Notes: generated from the letters alone by a model not told the origin. DNA of 64,000 nt from Clavibacter capsici (GCF_001280205.1 NZ_CP012575.1:81550-145549); one strand, 5' to 3'; positions 46,295 through 54,948 are shown, counted from the stretch's first letter. A program made the numbers and translations.

Positions 46295-46414
46295 ATGAAC
46301 ACCACCAGTGCCAACGACCAGAACCTCGCACAGGCCGCCGGTACCTCCACCGTCGACGAATACGTCGTTCCGGTCGACCCGATGGATCTTCTCCAGTGCG
46401 ACAGCTGCCAGTAA
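46295..46414 (+). CDS. 39-residue peptide with a conserved-looking Cys-rich end
   Basis: ATG 46295 has a GGAG at 6 bases distance; an earlier ATG at 46253 in the same frame is less likely. The peptide is hydrophilic and acidic, ending VDEYVVPVDPMDLLQCDSCQ. The last block (DPMDLLQCDSCQ) with two cysteines is unusual for a leading-region peptide. It might be a short regulatory or modified peptide; there is no modification enzyme nearby. It precedes the SSB operon by 26 bases. Confidence 0.55.
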   Translation: MNTTSANDQNLAQAAGTSTVDEYVVPVDPMDLLQCDSCQ

Positions 46415-46440
46415 AAACCCCTTCTCAAGGGGACGTTGTA

Positions 46441-47187
46441 ATGGATACGCAGAAGCTGTCATCCGAGCAGGAGCTCGCATTCGACCTCGGCCGCGAAATC
46501 GGAATCATCGAGGGCCGAGCCGCCATGGAGGATCTCGCCGACCGGTACTACCGCGCCGCCTACGGCGACGAGCGTCGCCCGCAGAACCGGGCCATCGTCA
46601 CCCGCGAGGAGCTGGAGGAGCGACGCCGAGCCGCGTGGGAGGCCGCGCAGCCCATCACCGTCGACGACGCCCTCCGATCCTGGGGAATCGACCCCGCATC
46701 GCGGCACGTGACCCCCAGCACGCCCGCCACGACCTCGGCGCCCTCGACCCCGTCGGCCGCACCGTCCACCGCACCGTCCGGCACCACCCACACGAACAGG
46801 AGCCGCACCATGAGCCACATCAGCCGAACCGGCAACCTCGCCGGCACGCCCGACCTCCGCCAGGGACCCAAGGGCCCGTACACCTACGCCGCCGTTATCG
46901 TGAACGACCGGTTCCAAGACGACAACGGGACCTGGGTCAAGGGCCCCCCGATCCGGTACGAGCTCGCCGTCAGCGGCACCCAAGCTGTCGCCCTCGTTGC
47001 GACCGCGAAGGCCTGCGGCAACATCCGCGTCACGTTCAGCGGCGCGTACACGGTGCGCGAGTTCCAGGGCGACAAGGGCACGATCCTGCAGCACAAGGTG
47101 TTCGTCGACGAGATCGGCGCCAGCTTCTTCGGCCAGGACGTCACCGTCGCCCGACGCACCGCGTCCACGACCACCGGCGAGGCGTAG
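46441..47187 (+). CDS. ssb: SSB-domain protein with an N-terminal extension; possible internal start
   Basis: The 248-residue frame starts at ATG 46441 (AAGGGG ribosome site). Its first 120 residues are helical and then Pro/Thr/Ser-rich; residues 124-248 are an OB-fold SSB (SHISRTGNLAGTPDLRQGPKGPYTYAAVIVNDRF ... GNIRVTFSGAYTVREFQG). ATG 46810, at the SSB domain, has its own AGGAG at 46798-46802, 7 bases upstream, so a 125-residue SSB could also be made. SSB coats the transferred strand. Confidence 0.8.
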   Translation: MDTQKLSSEQELAFDLGREIGIIEGRAAMEDLADRYYRAAYGDERRPQNRAIVTREELEERRRAAWEAAQPITVDDALRSWGIDPASRHVTPSTPATTSAPSTPSAAPSTAPSGTTHTNRSRTMSHISRTGNLAGTPDLRQGPKGPYTYAAVIVNDRFQDDNGTWVKGPPIRYELAVSGTQAVALVATAKACGNIRVTFSGAYTVREFQGDKGTILQHKVFVDEIGASFFGQDVTVARRTASTTTGEA

Positions 47188-47189
47188 CC

Positions 47190-47711
47190 ATGTTCCTCCG
47201 ACCCATCAGCGCCTCAGAGGCCAGCACGCTCGAGGCTGACGAGGACACCCAGCTCGTTATCGACGTCTACGGCGCGTACGAGACCGCCAGGAGCGCCGCC
47301 CGCCACGCCATCGAGAGCGGGCAGCCCGCGGACGCCGCCGCCAGCGAGATGGCACCCGCGAAGGAGTGGGCCGTGATGAACGCTTCCTGGATCGGCCTGT
47401 TCCCTGTACAGGGCGCCCTCTGCGGGGCCGTTGAGACCCTCCTGGACCAGGGCGTCGCAGCGGATGCTGTCGACGCCCTGCCGGACCCAGGGGTCGACGG
47501 CTGGGCCGATGCCGCCTACGACCACGCCACCGCGGTCCGATGGGTCACCGAAGCGCTCGAGCGCAACAGCGACGCCCGCGACATCGACCTCATGGTCGCC
47601 GAGACCCTCGAGGGCCCGGGGCTGAGCGGCGACCTGCGGATCCGCGAGTTGGTCGTCGAGATCATCGACGTCGCCAGCTCCGCCGCGAACTCGGGACGGG
47701 ACGACCTGTGA
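47190..47711 (+). CDS. Unknown acidic helical protein of the SSB operon
   Basis: The 173-residue product starts 2 bases after the SSB stop, so it belongs to the same operon. It is acidic, Ala-rich and helical (AYETARSAARHAIESGQPADAAASEMAPAKEWAVMNASWIGLF ... GLSGDLRIRELVVEIIDVASSAANSG). No family is recognised. Confidence 0.75.
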   Translation: MFLRPISASEASTLEADEDTQLVIDVYGAYETARSAARHAIESGQPADAAASEMAPAKEWAVMNASWIGLFPVQGALCGAVETLLDQGVAADAVDALPDPGVDGWADAAYDHATAVRWVTEALERNSDARDIDLMVAETLEGPGLSGDLRIRELVVEIIDVASSAANSGRDDL

Positions 47712-48481
47712 GGGTCCGCGCGCGCCGCCTGTACCTGCCCGCTGCTCTGGTGGTGGGTCTCGGCACTCTCGCGGCCGGCTACTACGCCGTCGACTTCGTG
47801 TCCCCCAACGTGAAGGCCGACGAGACGACGCCAGCAGCGAGCGGGGCACACGCGGCCGCCTCGAGCGGCCCTGTCGTCGACGCTCTCACCTCCGCCGGCC
47901 TCGTCCACGGAGGGACGGTCGACGCGGCCGCGGTACGGGCCCTCGTCGACGCGCTCCCCGCCGACACGCATGCGAGGACGCCCAACTACGACCGGGCCGC
48001 GTATGGGCCGTCCTGGGCCGACACCGACCACAACGGGTGCGACCAGCGGAATGACGTCCTGGCCCGCGACCTCACGGCGGTCACATACACGAAAGCGGAT
48101 CCCGGCTGCACCGTGGCCACCGGCCACTTGGTCGACGTCTACACGGGCCGCAGCATCGACTTCATCCGCGGGAAGGCCACGAGCGCGGCCGTCCAGATCG
48201 ACCACCTCGTGCCACTCGGATGGGCGTGGCAGCACGGCGCCGCCGGCTGGACCGGGGAGCGCCGCGAGCAGCTCGCGACCGACTTCAACAACCTCCAGGC
48301 CGTCGACGGCCCCACGAACGAGGCGAAGTCCGACCAGGGGCCGGCGACGTGGCTGCCGCCGGCCGCGGGCTATGACTGCCTGTACGTCACCCGGTTCGCG
48401 TACGTGCTGAGCACGTACGCGCTCACGATCGACGACGCCGACCGAACCGAGATCGACCGCACCCTCGCATCCTGTACCTGA
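47708..48481 (+). CDS. Exported or membrane-anchored HNH endonuclease
   Basis: GTG 47708 overlaps the preceding stop as GTGA. The 257-residue protein has an N-terminal membrane segment (LYLPAALVVGLGTLAAGYYAV) and an HNH-type nuclease domain with IDHLVPLGWAWQHGA ... FNNLQAVDGPTNEAKSDQGPATWLPP (about 160-220), as in secreted DUF1524/GmrSD-like nucleases. Placed at the end of the SSB operon, it may act on DNA at the cell surface during transfer. That use is inferred. Confidence 0.85.
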   Translation: MRVRARRLYLPAALVVGLGTLAAGYYAVDFVSPNVKADETTPAASGAHAAASSGPVVDALTSAGLVHGGTVDAAAVRALVDALPADTHARTPNYDRAAYGPSWADTDHNGCDQRNDVLARDLTAVTYTKADPGCTVATGHLVDVYTGRSIDFIRGKATSAAVQIDHLVPLGWAWQHGAAGWTGERREQLATDFNNLQAVDGPTNEAKSDQGPATWLPPAAGYDCLYVTRFAYVLSTYALTIDDADRTEIDRTLASCT

Positions 48482-49069
48482 CTTGCGATGAAGCTCCCGC
48501 AGCCGGGTAGGCGATCGGCGCCGACGTCGCCGGGCTCGCGCGGTCCGTCGACGTCGCCGCCCGCGCCCGCGCCCGCGCCCGCGGCCGCGGGCCGGGCCGC
48601 GAACGCGATGAGCCGGTCGCCGTTCTGGATCACCACGCGGCCGCCGAGTTCAGCGACTCCTCACGCCGGAGCCAGATTCGCTGGCCGAGCTCGTTGCGGG
48701 CGTCGGCGTAGACCTCGAAGGTGAACGGGTCCCCGAGCTCTGCGCGGTGCGGCATCACGTACCCGAGCACGGGCCGGTCCTCGACCTGGATCCGCCCGTA
48801 GCCGGCCTCGAAGTGCGCCCACGGGTGCGCGCCGACGTCGCGCACCAGGCCGTTGCCGCTGCTCCGAACTGGTTCACCATGCGCATCGCGTCTAGGGCTT
48901 CACTCGCTTGCTCACACTGAACTACAAACGTTCGAGATGTTGATAAGTCGCATGGTTCGCCAATCGGCCACGTAAAGATCAACATCGGGCGGTGACCCGC
49001 GCATCCAGATCTATGCACGTGCATACCCATAGTAACCACATACTGTCCGTTAGATATTTAGGGAACCAT
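48482..49069 (-). pseudogene. Gene remnant and promoter region before the Ppa protease
   Basis: On the minus strand 48630-48860 reads VRDVGAHPWAHFEAGYGRIQVEDRPVLGYVMPHRAELGDPFTFEVYADARNELGQRIWLRREE, which looks like a piece of a real protein with no start or end; the rest of the frame to 48490 is a CGCCCG-rich tract. From about 48900 to 49069 the DNA is AT-rich and contains the protease promoter. I do not recognise the protein. Confidence 0.4.
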
Positions 49070-50050
49070 ATGAAAAAGATATATTCAAGGCGCAGGCATG
49101 CGGCGTCTATGGCGGCGTTGTCCATCGGAATCGGGCTGGCTCTGGTTTGCGGGCCCCATGATATTGGTGGTGAAAGCGCTCGAGCCGCAAGCTTGGCCTC
49201 AGGGTCTGAAAGCGGTGCGTCTGACACGGGCAGAAGCTTTTCGGATGCAGATGCCGCAGAATCTGAAAACTACTGGACTCCGGACAGAATGGCGGCGGCA
49301 GTGCCCACTGATGGGGCGACGGCCGCGCCCAAAAAGCAAAGTTCGGCCATTGATGCTAGCGCGGCCACGAGCGTCTTCGAGCCCGTCTATTGGATCGGGC
49401 GACTTTATTACACCGCGGGTGGCAAAGATTATGCTTGCACGGCGTCGTCTATTAAATCAGACTCGAAGCTGGTCATAGCGACCGCCGGACACTGCCTTTA
49501 TCACAATGGTGAATTTAGTACCAACCTTCGCTTTATTCCCGCCTGGGATGGGGCTAATAAACCACTTTTGACGTGGGGCGCCAACGAATATCAGGTCCCG
49601 CGAGCCTGGCGATACCAGGAGGACCAGCAGCACGATGCAGGATTTGTCCAGCTAAAGCCTCAGCGATCCTGGCTCGGTGCCAAGCAATACCTGGCCGATC
49701 AGGCTGGCGCGACCGCTACCAATTTTGGTCTTGCAAATACGGGGTTGCATTACGAAGCATTTGGTTACGAACAGGTATCAGGATTCACGTCGCATCCTCT
49801 TCTGACTTGCTCGGGAAATGGGTACCGTCGTTTTTCCCAATTTTCACTTCTTAGCATAAATGACTGCGCCATGGTGGGCGGGGGCTCCGGTGGGCCTGTC
49901 TATCATGAATCAGGAAAGGGGGTTAATGGTACGCAGGTAGGGGTTGTGAGCTCCGTTATGCCCCGAGGGGAACATAGCGTCATGACGTTTGCGCCCTGGG
50001 GCGACGCCGAGTACCAGGTATTTCGAACAGTGGACACCTGGGGGCGCTAG
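49070..50050 (+). CDS. Secreted Ppa-type serine protease
   Basis: ATG 49070 (MKKIYSRRRHAASMAALSIG) follows a GGGA site. The 326-residue precursor has a signal peptide ending near SARAA, a propeptide-like segment with FSDADAAESENYWTPDRM, then the protease domain: PVYWIGRLYY, His in VIATAGHCLYH, Asp in QQHDAGFVQLK and Ser in MVGGGSGGPVYH. It is about half identical to the protein at 52625. The gene is AT-richer than that paralogue. Ppa proteins are exported S1 proteases of Clavibacter. Confidence 0.92.
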   Translation: MKKIYSRRRHAASMAALSIGIGLALVCGPHDIGGESARAASLASGSESGASDTGRSFSDADAAESENYWTPDRMAAAVPTDGATAAPKKQSSAIDASAATSVFEPVYWIGRLYYTAGGKDYACTASSIKSDSKLVIATAGHCLYHNGEFSTNLRFIPAWDGANKPLLTWGANEYQVPRAWRYQEDQQHDAGFVQLKPQRSWLGAKQYLADQAGATATNFGLANTGLHYEAFGYEQVSGFTSHPLLTCSGNGYRRFSQFSLLSINDCAMVGGGSGGPVYHESGKGVNGTQVGVVSSVMPRGEHSVMTFAPWGDAEYQVFRTVDTWGR

Positions 50051-50082
50051 AGTCTTGCTCATATAGGCCATTCATGCATGCG

Positions 50083-50127
50083 GAGCGTGGCAGTGCTTTG
50101 GTATGGGGCTTGAGCACTGCCACGCTC
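50083..50127 (+). terminator. Terminator of the Ppa protease
   Basis: Perfect 15-bp arms (50083-50097 with 50113-50127) enclose a 15-base loop 32 bases after the stop codon. Confidence 0.85.
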
Positions 50128-50153
50128 GGCATCTGCCTTTAGGAGCAACGGAA

Positions 50154-50186
50154 CGGGGCTCAGGCTCCGACTGTGCCTGAGCCCCG
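50154..50186 (-). terminator. Terminator of the convergent protease homologue
   Basis: Perfect 12-bp arms (50154-50165 with 50175-50186) enclose a 9-base loop, 12 bases beyond the stop of the minus-strand gene. Confidence 0.8.
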
Positions 50187-50197
50187 CTGGTGTGTCG

Positions 50198-51208
50198 CTA
50201 GGCTGCTGCTGCGGCTCGGTAGGTGGCGTGAAGGGTGGCGGTCCACTGGGGGCCGAATGCGGCGTGCGTGAACTGGTGGTACGCGAAGGTGGTCATGCTG
50301 CGCTGGACGTCGCCGGAGTCGTCGTCCGTGTTGACCCATGGGGATCCGCTGATGCCGGCTCGGAGGTCGGTCTCGATCCCTTCGATGGCGTAGTCCTTAT
50401 TCATCCAGGGGTTCGGCTCGACCGTGCTCTCGACGCTGACGGGCTTCGTTCCGTCGTGCCCGCCGTCGAGCGCGTATCCGGTCGAGCGGTAGTCGTCGTC
50501 GTCCTCCTGGCCGGCAAAGCGGACGCCAGAGGCGCCGACAGTGGAGGACAAGGTCGTACCCGCAGCTGCACTGACGGGTGCCTTGACCTGAAAGAAGGCC
50601 GTGTCGAAGTCGACCTGTCTGCCCGTGACCCACTGCGACTGGACCGTGACAGCAGTCGCAGGCCAGATGCCCCTGGGGGCGGTCCCGTCGTACTGTGGCA
50701 CGAACACCAGGTCAGTGACGAATGCGCCCTTGGCGGCCGATACGCAGCGGCCAGCCGTGGCGACGAGATCGCCAGAATCGGAGACGACCACGTTTCCTGT
50801 GCAGCGCTGGTCGATGCCACCGCTGCGGAAGAAGACGACGCCGAGGTGATCGTTCGCGGCGAACCCTGGTACGGGCGTGGTTTCCGAGACGTGCGGCGAC
50901 GCTGTTCCGCTCACGACGGACGCGTCGATCGTGCTCGTGGTGGCGAGTGCGCTGTCCGGGGCGACGGTGGGCGGGTTCCCGTCGGCGGGGTCGGGATCGA
51001 CGAAGGAGTTGGTGACGGCAGCGTGCATTCGAGCGGGAGACCACGCAGAACCGGCAGCAGCGGTCTCGGTGCTCGAGATGGTGTGTCGGAGCGTCCCGGT
51101 GGGTGCCGCTGGGGTTGCTGCAGTCGCAGCCCCCGCACCCATGAGGGTGAGGGCGAGCGTGGCGCATGTTGCCGCGCCTGTGAGGGTGGAGCGAGTGCGT
51201 GTAGCCAT
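50198..51208 (-). CDS. Secreted trypsin-like protein with a lost catalytic His (pseudoprotease)
   Basis: The 336-residue precursor has a signal peptide (ATCATLALTLMGAGAATAA) and an S1-like domain. The usual TA(A/G)HC is here VATAGRCV: the codon is CGC (Arg), one base from CAC (His). The Asp motif QVDFDTAFFQVK is kept and the Ser motif is altered to LRAGISGSPWVN. The remaining sequence has no frame damage. It should fold but hardly cleave; a binding or inhibitor-decoy role is possible, or it is a recent loss of function. Confidence 0.85.
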   Translation of the reverse strand: MATRTRSTLTGAATCATLALTLMGAGAATAATPAAPTGTLRHTISSTETAAAGSAWSPARMHAAVTNSFVDPDPADGNPPTVAPDSALATTSTIDASVVSGTASPHVSETTPVPGFAANDHLGVVFFRSGGIDQRCTGNVVVSDSGDLVATAGRCVSAAKGAFVTDLVFVPQYDGTAPRGIWPATAVTVQSQWVTGRQVDFDTAFFQVKAPVSAAAGTTLSSTVGASGVRFAGQEDDDDYRSTGYALDGGHDGTKPVSVESTVEPNPWMNKDYAIEGIETDLRAGISGSPWVNTDDDSGDVQRSMTTFAYHQFTHAAFGPQWTATLHATYRAAAAA

Positions 51209-51408
51209 ATGAGCATCCTGTTCTCGCGAGCAAGTGAACGCAGATCAGCGAACAGCACACCATTGCCTTAAACGCCCCCGCAACGGGGGCGCATCGCACA
51301 GGTCACCAGTAGAGGTGGATGGTCCACCCGCCGGGAAGGCATTGCGCACTAACGTCTCGCCATCCGCGACCATCGCGGCATGAGCGCTCCATTGAAGGAC
51401 TTTCTGCC

Positions 51409-52260
51409 ATGCCCCCACTCCTCTTTGCCCAACGTCATCAGCTCCTCATGAGACCTTGGGTTGCTGTGCTCGTCGTCCTCCTCGCTGGTGCAGGCACCGC
51501 CTCCGTGCCTGCTTCCTCGGCTTACGCTGCAGGGCTACCCACCCAAGGGTCGTCCATCTCGAGTCTTCCAGCGTTCCCCACGCCCATGTCGGTGAAGCCG
51601 CCGAGGGCGACGCCGTACGAAGTGCCCGCCGGTCAAACCGTCGACTACGGCGACGCGGAGCTCAATGGGTCGACCTCAGGGCGTGGCGAGTTCCAGCAAC
51701 CGGTCATCCTCGTTCACCCGGGAGGGACGGTGAAGAACGTGATCATCGGCCCGCTCGCTGCCGACGGCATCCACTGCGAAGCCTCCTGCACCATCGTGAA
51801 CATGTGGTCAAGCCACGTCGGGGAGGACGCTGTGACGCTGCTCGACGGATCCCCAGCGTCCTCCGTCGTCACTATCCAGGGCGGAGGCGTTCAGCACGCG
51901 TACGACAAGGTCGTTCAGATTGATGGTGCGGGCACGGTCCGGATCTCCCACTTTGCCGCGTCCGACATCGGCTCGCTCGCGCGTTCCTGCGGTGACTGCC
52001 CGCACCAATACCCGCGGCACATCGTGGTCAGTGACGTCTTCATCGACGGTGGCCGCTATAAGGTCGCCGGAGTCAATCAGAACTTCAGCGACACAGCCAA
52101 GCTCGACCACGTCACCATCCGCGGAACACGCATGCAGGTCTGCGACAGGACCGTTGGGGGCCGCGGCGTACCCGCTAAGGAGGTCCCTGGCGGCAGCGGA
52201 GACCCCTACCCGGGTGTGTGCGACTTCAGCTACGCCACCATTCTGTTCGAACACGGATGA
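51409..52260 (+). CDS. Secreted pectate lyase, polysaccharide lyase family 3
   Basis: ATG 51409 follows GAAGGA at 9 bases. The 283-residue precursor has a signal peptide (WVAVLVVLLAGAGTASVPASSAYA) and a small beta-helix enzyme: YEVPAGQTVDYGDAELNGS, then DGIHCEASCTIVNMWSSHVGEDAVTLL (about 125-150), NDVFIDGGRYKVAGVNQNFSDTAKL and several cysteine pairs. PL3 enzymes cleave pectate by beta-elimination with Ca2+. Clavibacter carries such lyases as plant cell-wall virulence factors. It lies between protease genes. Confidence 0.88.
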   Translation: MPPLLFAQRHQLLMRPWVAVLVVLLAGAGTASVPASSAYAAGLPTQGSSISSLPAFPTPMSVKPPRATPYEVPAGQTVDYGDAELNGSTSGRGEFQQPVILVHPGGTVKNVIIGPLAADGIHCEASCTIVNMWSSHVGEDAVTLLDGSPASSVVTIQGGGVQHAYDKVVQIDGAGTVRISHFAASDIGSLARSCGDCPHQYPRHIVVSDVFIDGGRYKVAGVNQNFSDTAKLDHVTIRGTRMQVCDRTVGGRGVPAKEVPGGSGDPYPGVCDFSYATILFEHG

Positions 52261-52624
52261 GGCAATGGGCGTCGGGTCTCGCAACCTTTGGCATGCGAGA
52301 CGGTGGTGCCGAGGCGGTGCGGCGTGGCCTTCGTTGCTCCGAACGGATCTAGGGACCGAGCGGGTATGCGTGCGGACGTTCGGTAGTGCGCGCCGCCCGA
52401 ACAAGGTCGCGTGTGCTGTGTCACCTGCCGTTTGTGTAGTCCATGCGCGGCTACTCCGGCGCTGTTCCTAGGATGTGCTGGCCCTCGGAAGTGTTCCGCA
52501 CGGGTGCCCTGCCTCGGTGAGTTGCTATCACCCAGCTCCACGCATCGCTCACTCCCCCGGCCGGGCTAGATGGACGCGCTTGCTCACGGCGGCTGAGCTG
52601 AAATGCCCGACATGAAGGATTCAC
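52261..52624. other. Intergenic DNA between the pectate lyase and the Ppa protease
   Basis: No gene is visible. The frames on both strands are short and without known motifs. The promoter of the gene at 52625 should lie near 52560-52610; GAAGGA occurs 6-7 bases before its ATG. Confidence 0.5.
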
Positions 52625-53626
52625 ATGCACTTGCCTCTTCCCTCCCGCCGCCAACTCGAACGTTCCACCGCTCGCCTACTACTGCTGGCTTGCCTCGGGG
52701 CGGCCGCGGTGGGAGGTGTCAGCTTCAGCGGCATCGGAACTCCGGCCGCGCACGCGTCCCCCCGATCGTCCCAGCGCCTCGCGGAAACCTCGACGGACAC
52801 AGATGATGTGACGGGCAAGAGCTTCTCGGACGAGGATGATGCTGCGTCGGCCGCGTACTGGACGCCCGAACGCATCCATAAGGCAGACGCGGCTTCGGCT
52901 GACAGCCCCGAAGACGACGCGAGCCTGGTCCAGTCCAGCGGATTGACGCACTACGAGCCCGTCTACTGGATTGGGCGGCTGTACTTCACCCGCGGAGGGC
53001 AGGAAGGGTCCTGCACCGGATCCGTCGTCAAGTCCGACTCTCGCCTCGTCGTTGCCACTGCGGCTCACTGCCTGTACTTCGACCGCGAGTTCGCGACTAA
53101 TGTGCGTTTCATACCCGCTTGGGATGGGGCCAACAAGCCGCTTCTCACGTGGGGTGCGGACTTTTACCAGGTCACGACCTCCTGGCATTCGTCGATGGAC
53201 GCTCAGCACGACACCGCCTTCATCAAGATGAAGCCCCGAGAAGACTGGGACGGGAAGAAGACGTACTTGGCCGATGTCGCCGGTGCCCCTCGGGTGGACT
53301 TTGCCCTCGCGGCTCCGCGCCTGCACTACGAGATGTTCGGCTACTCCCAGGTCTCCGGCTACACGCCGGCCCCACTCGTGACCTGCTCCGGGGAGGGTGA
53401 CCGCTTCATCGGATCTCCCCGGCGGATCGGCCTCATGCCGTGCCAATTCCCGCCTGGATCTTCGGGCGGGCCCGTGTATCACGCCTCCACGCGGGGTCCG
53501 AACGGAACACAGGTCGGCAACACGAGCTCTGTCCAGACCCTGGGGAACACCGTCATCTCGTGGTTCGTACCCTGGGGAAGCGAGGAACATGCCGTCTATA
53601 AGAACGTTGATACCTTCGTCGGCTGA
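52625..53626 (+). CDS. Secreted Ppa-type serine protease
   Basis: The 333-residue precursor has a signal peptide (LLLLACLGAAAVGGVSFSGIGTPAAHA), a propeptide-like acidic segment with FSDEDDAASAAYWTPERIH, then the protease domain: PVYWIGRLYF, His in VVATAAHCLYF, Asp in QHDTAFIKM and Ser in PPGSSGGPVYH. It is GC-richer than the related gene at 49070. Its 3' part is nearly identical to the partial gene at 1-389. ATG 52625 is the start. Confidence 0.93.
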   Translation: MHLPLPSRRQLERSTARLLLLACLGAAAVGGVSFSGIGTPAAHASPRSSQRLAETSTDTDDVTGKSFSDEDDAASAAYWTPERIHKADAASADSPEDDASLVQSSGLTHYEPVYWIGRLYFTRGGQEGSCTGSVVKSDSRLVVATAAHCLYFDREFATNVRFIPAWDGANKPLLTWGADFYQVTTSWHSSMDAQHDTAFIKMKPREDWDGKKTYLADVAGAPRVDFALAAPRLHYEMFGYSQVSGYTPAPLVTCSGEGDRFIGSPRRIGLMPCQFPPGSSGGPVYHASTRGPNGTQVGNTSSVQTLGNTVISWFVPWGSEEHAVYKNVDTFVG

Positions 53627-53833
53627 TGCGTGCGATGGACGCGCGGTCTTCCGGATGCTCGAGGGGGTCTCCGTCAACGCATCTTGACCTTCGTGCGTCA
53701 GCGTCGTAATGGGAGGGGTGGCTCGCGTATACGTGCCACCCCGTTCCGCGTTAAGGGCGCACCAACCCGTCGTCTGTCCCGTGCCATCGTTCGGCCTGTG
53801 CTGTACCGCATGCCTTGGTATCGGGTACTAAGA

Positions 53834-53870
53834 CGAGTGCGCCCCATTGGTAGCGATGGGGGCGCACTCG
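53834..53870. terminator. Bidirectional terminator
   Basis: Arms CGAGTGCGCCCCAT (53834-53847) and its near-complement (53856-53870, one extra base) form a stable stem between the convergent protease and DUF2283 genes. Confidence 0.75.
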
Positions 53871-53885
53871 TTGGGTGAGGCGTGT

Positions 53886-54119
53886 CTAGGGGCCGGTCGG
53901 TCGCTCTGCTGCGGCTAGTACCTCTGCGGCAAGAACGTCTCCCGCTTGGAGCACTTCAACACCGAGTAGCTGACCGTTCGAGTCGAAGTCCAAGCTGATC
54001 TCGCCCTTGTGGCCGGGAGTCGCTATCGAGTGAATCTGCTCGGCAACCTGGCCAGCTCCGATGGCGGCGACGACTTGGATGTACGCCGCGTCGGCCTCTG
54101 CGTCGTAGGTGATCTTCAC
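53886..54119 (-). CDS. DUF2283 protein, probable immunity or antitoxin partner
   Basis: GTG 54119 opens a 77-residue protein (VKITYDAEADAAYIQV ... ISLDFDSNGQLLGVEVLQAGDVLAAEVL), the DUF2283 pattern YD.eaDAaYi and a second half LDFD.nG.ivGiEvl. DUF2283 genes often sit next to DUF4258 toxin genes. Its start is 4 bases after the stop of the exported protein gene at 54124, so they form one operon. Confidence 0.85.
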   Translation of the reverse strand: MKITYDAEADAAYIQVVAAIGAGQVAEQIHSIATPGHKGEISLDFDSNGQLLGVEVLQAGDVLAAEVLAAAERPTGP

Positions 54120-54123
54120 TCCG

Positions 54124-54948
54124 CTAGCCCTTCGTGACGGTGACGATGTTGCCCGACTTGTTGTCCACGATGACACGGATCCTGTTCTTGCCGGAACCCT
54201 GGGTGAAGACGGACGTGCCCTTGTTGCCGGCCGACTTGACGCCGTTCTGTACCACCTGCTTGACCAGGGCCTGGCTGACCCCCTTCGTGGCTGCCTGGGA
54301 TGCGGCATGCGCGGTGAACCTCGCCATGACCAACAGCGCAGGGATCCAGAAGGGATCGGCCACCACGGGGAACGCGGTTGCTGAGGTGAGCGTGACGGAC
54401 TGCACGAGGGTGGAGCCGTCGATCTTGTAGGACGTGGGGACGGCCGCGCCGTTTGCGTCCAGAGCCCAGGCGGGCTCGAAGGTGCCGAGGATGTCGCCCG
54501 TGGCATTGCGAACCGTGACGCCGCCATCCTCGAGGGGAATGAGCTCGACGCCCTCGCCGAGCTCGAACCTGTACTCGCGGGGCGCCGCCGCCGATTCGAT
54601 GTGCATGAGCGCGCGGAAGGTGCCATCGCCGGTGTCCTGGATGGCCGTCGTGTAGCCAGCGCCACCGGTGACGTTCAGCGCGAGCTCGTCGCTTTCCGCG
54701 GCGGTGCGCGGGGTGCCGGGAAGGCGGAGCTGCACGTCGACCCCGTCGGATCCCGGGGCTGAGATGAGCCCGTCCGAGAGGTCGATGGACTCGGCGGTCG
54801 TCGCGGTCGCCGGCAGCACTGCCCGCGTCTCCATTGCGCTCCTGATGTCGCCGAGCGTGGCGTCCTCCGCTGCGTTCGCCGGTCCGACCCCGGCCAGCAC
54901 GAGAGCGCTTGTGGCGACGATGCCGAGTGCTGAGTATCCGATCTTCAT
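54124..54948 (-). CDS. Exported protein with a C-terminal toxin-like domain
   Basis: The 274-residue precursor has a signal peptide (MKIGYSALGIVATSALVLAGVGPANA), a beta-rich middle (about 45-190), a helix with PFWIPALLVMARFTAHAAS and a C-terminal 45-residue part KSAGNKGTSVFTQGSGKNRIRVIVDNKSGNIVTVTKG. This end resembles the DUF4258 fold of polymorphic toxins (final strands RVIVDNKSGNIVTV). With DUF2283 next to it, it may be an exported antibacterial toxin and immunity pair. The toxin assignment is inference. Confidence 0.65.
   Translation of the reverse strand: MKIGYSALGIVATSALVLAGVGPANAAEDATLGDIRSAMETRAVLPATATTAESIDLSDGLISAPGSDGVDVQLRLPGTPRTAAESDELALNVTGGAGYTTAIQDTGDGTFRALMHIESAAAPREYRFELGEGVELIPLEDGGVTVRNATGDILGTFEPAWALDANGAAVPTSYKIDGSTLVQSVTLTSATAFPVVADPFWIPALLVMARFTAHAASQAATKGVSQALVKQVVQNGVKSAGNKGTSVFTQGSGKNRIRVIVDNKSGNIVTVTKG

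Noticed and set aside
52679..53677. 332-residue minus-strand frame opposite the Ppa protease
   Set aside because: Shadow of the protease; no known domain and an unnatural composition.
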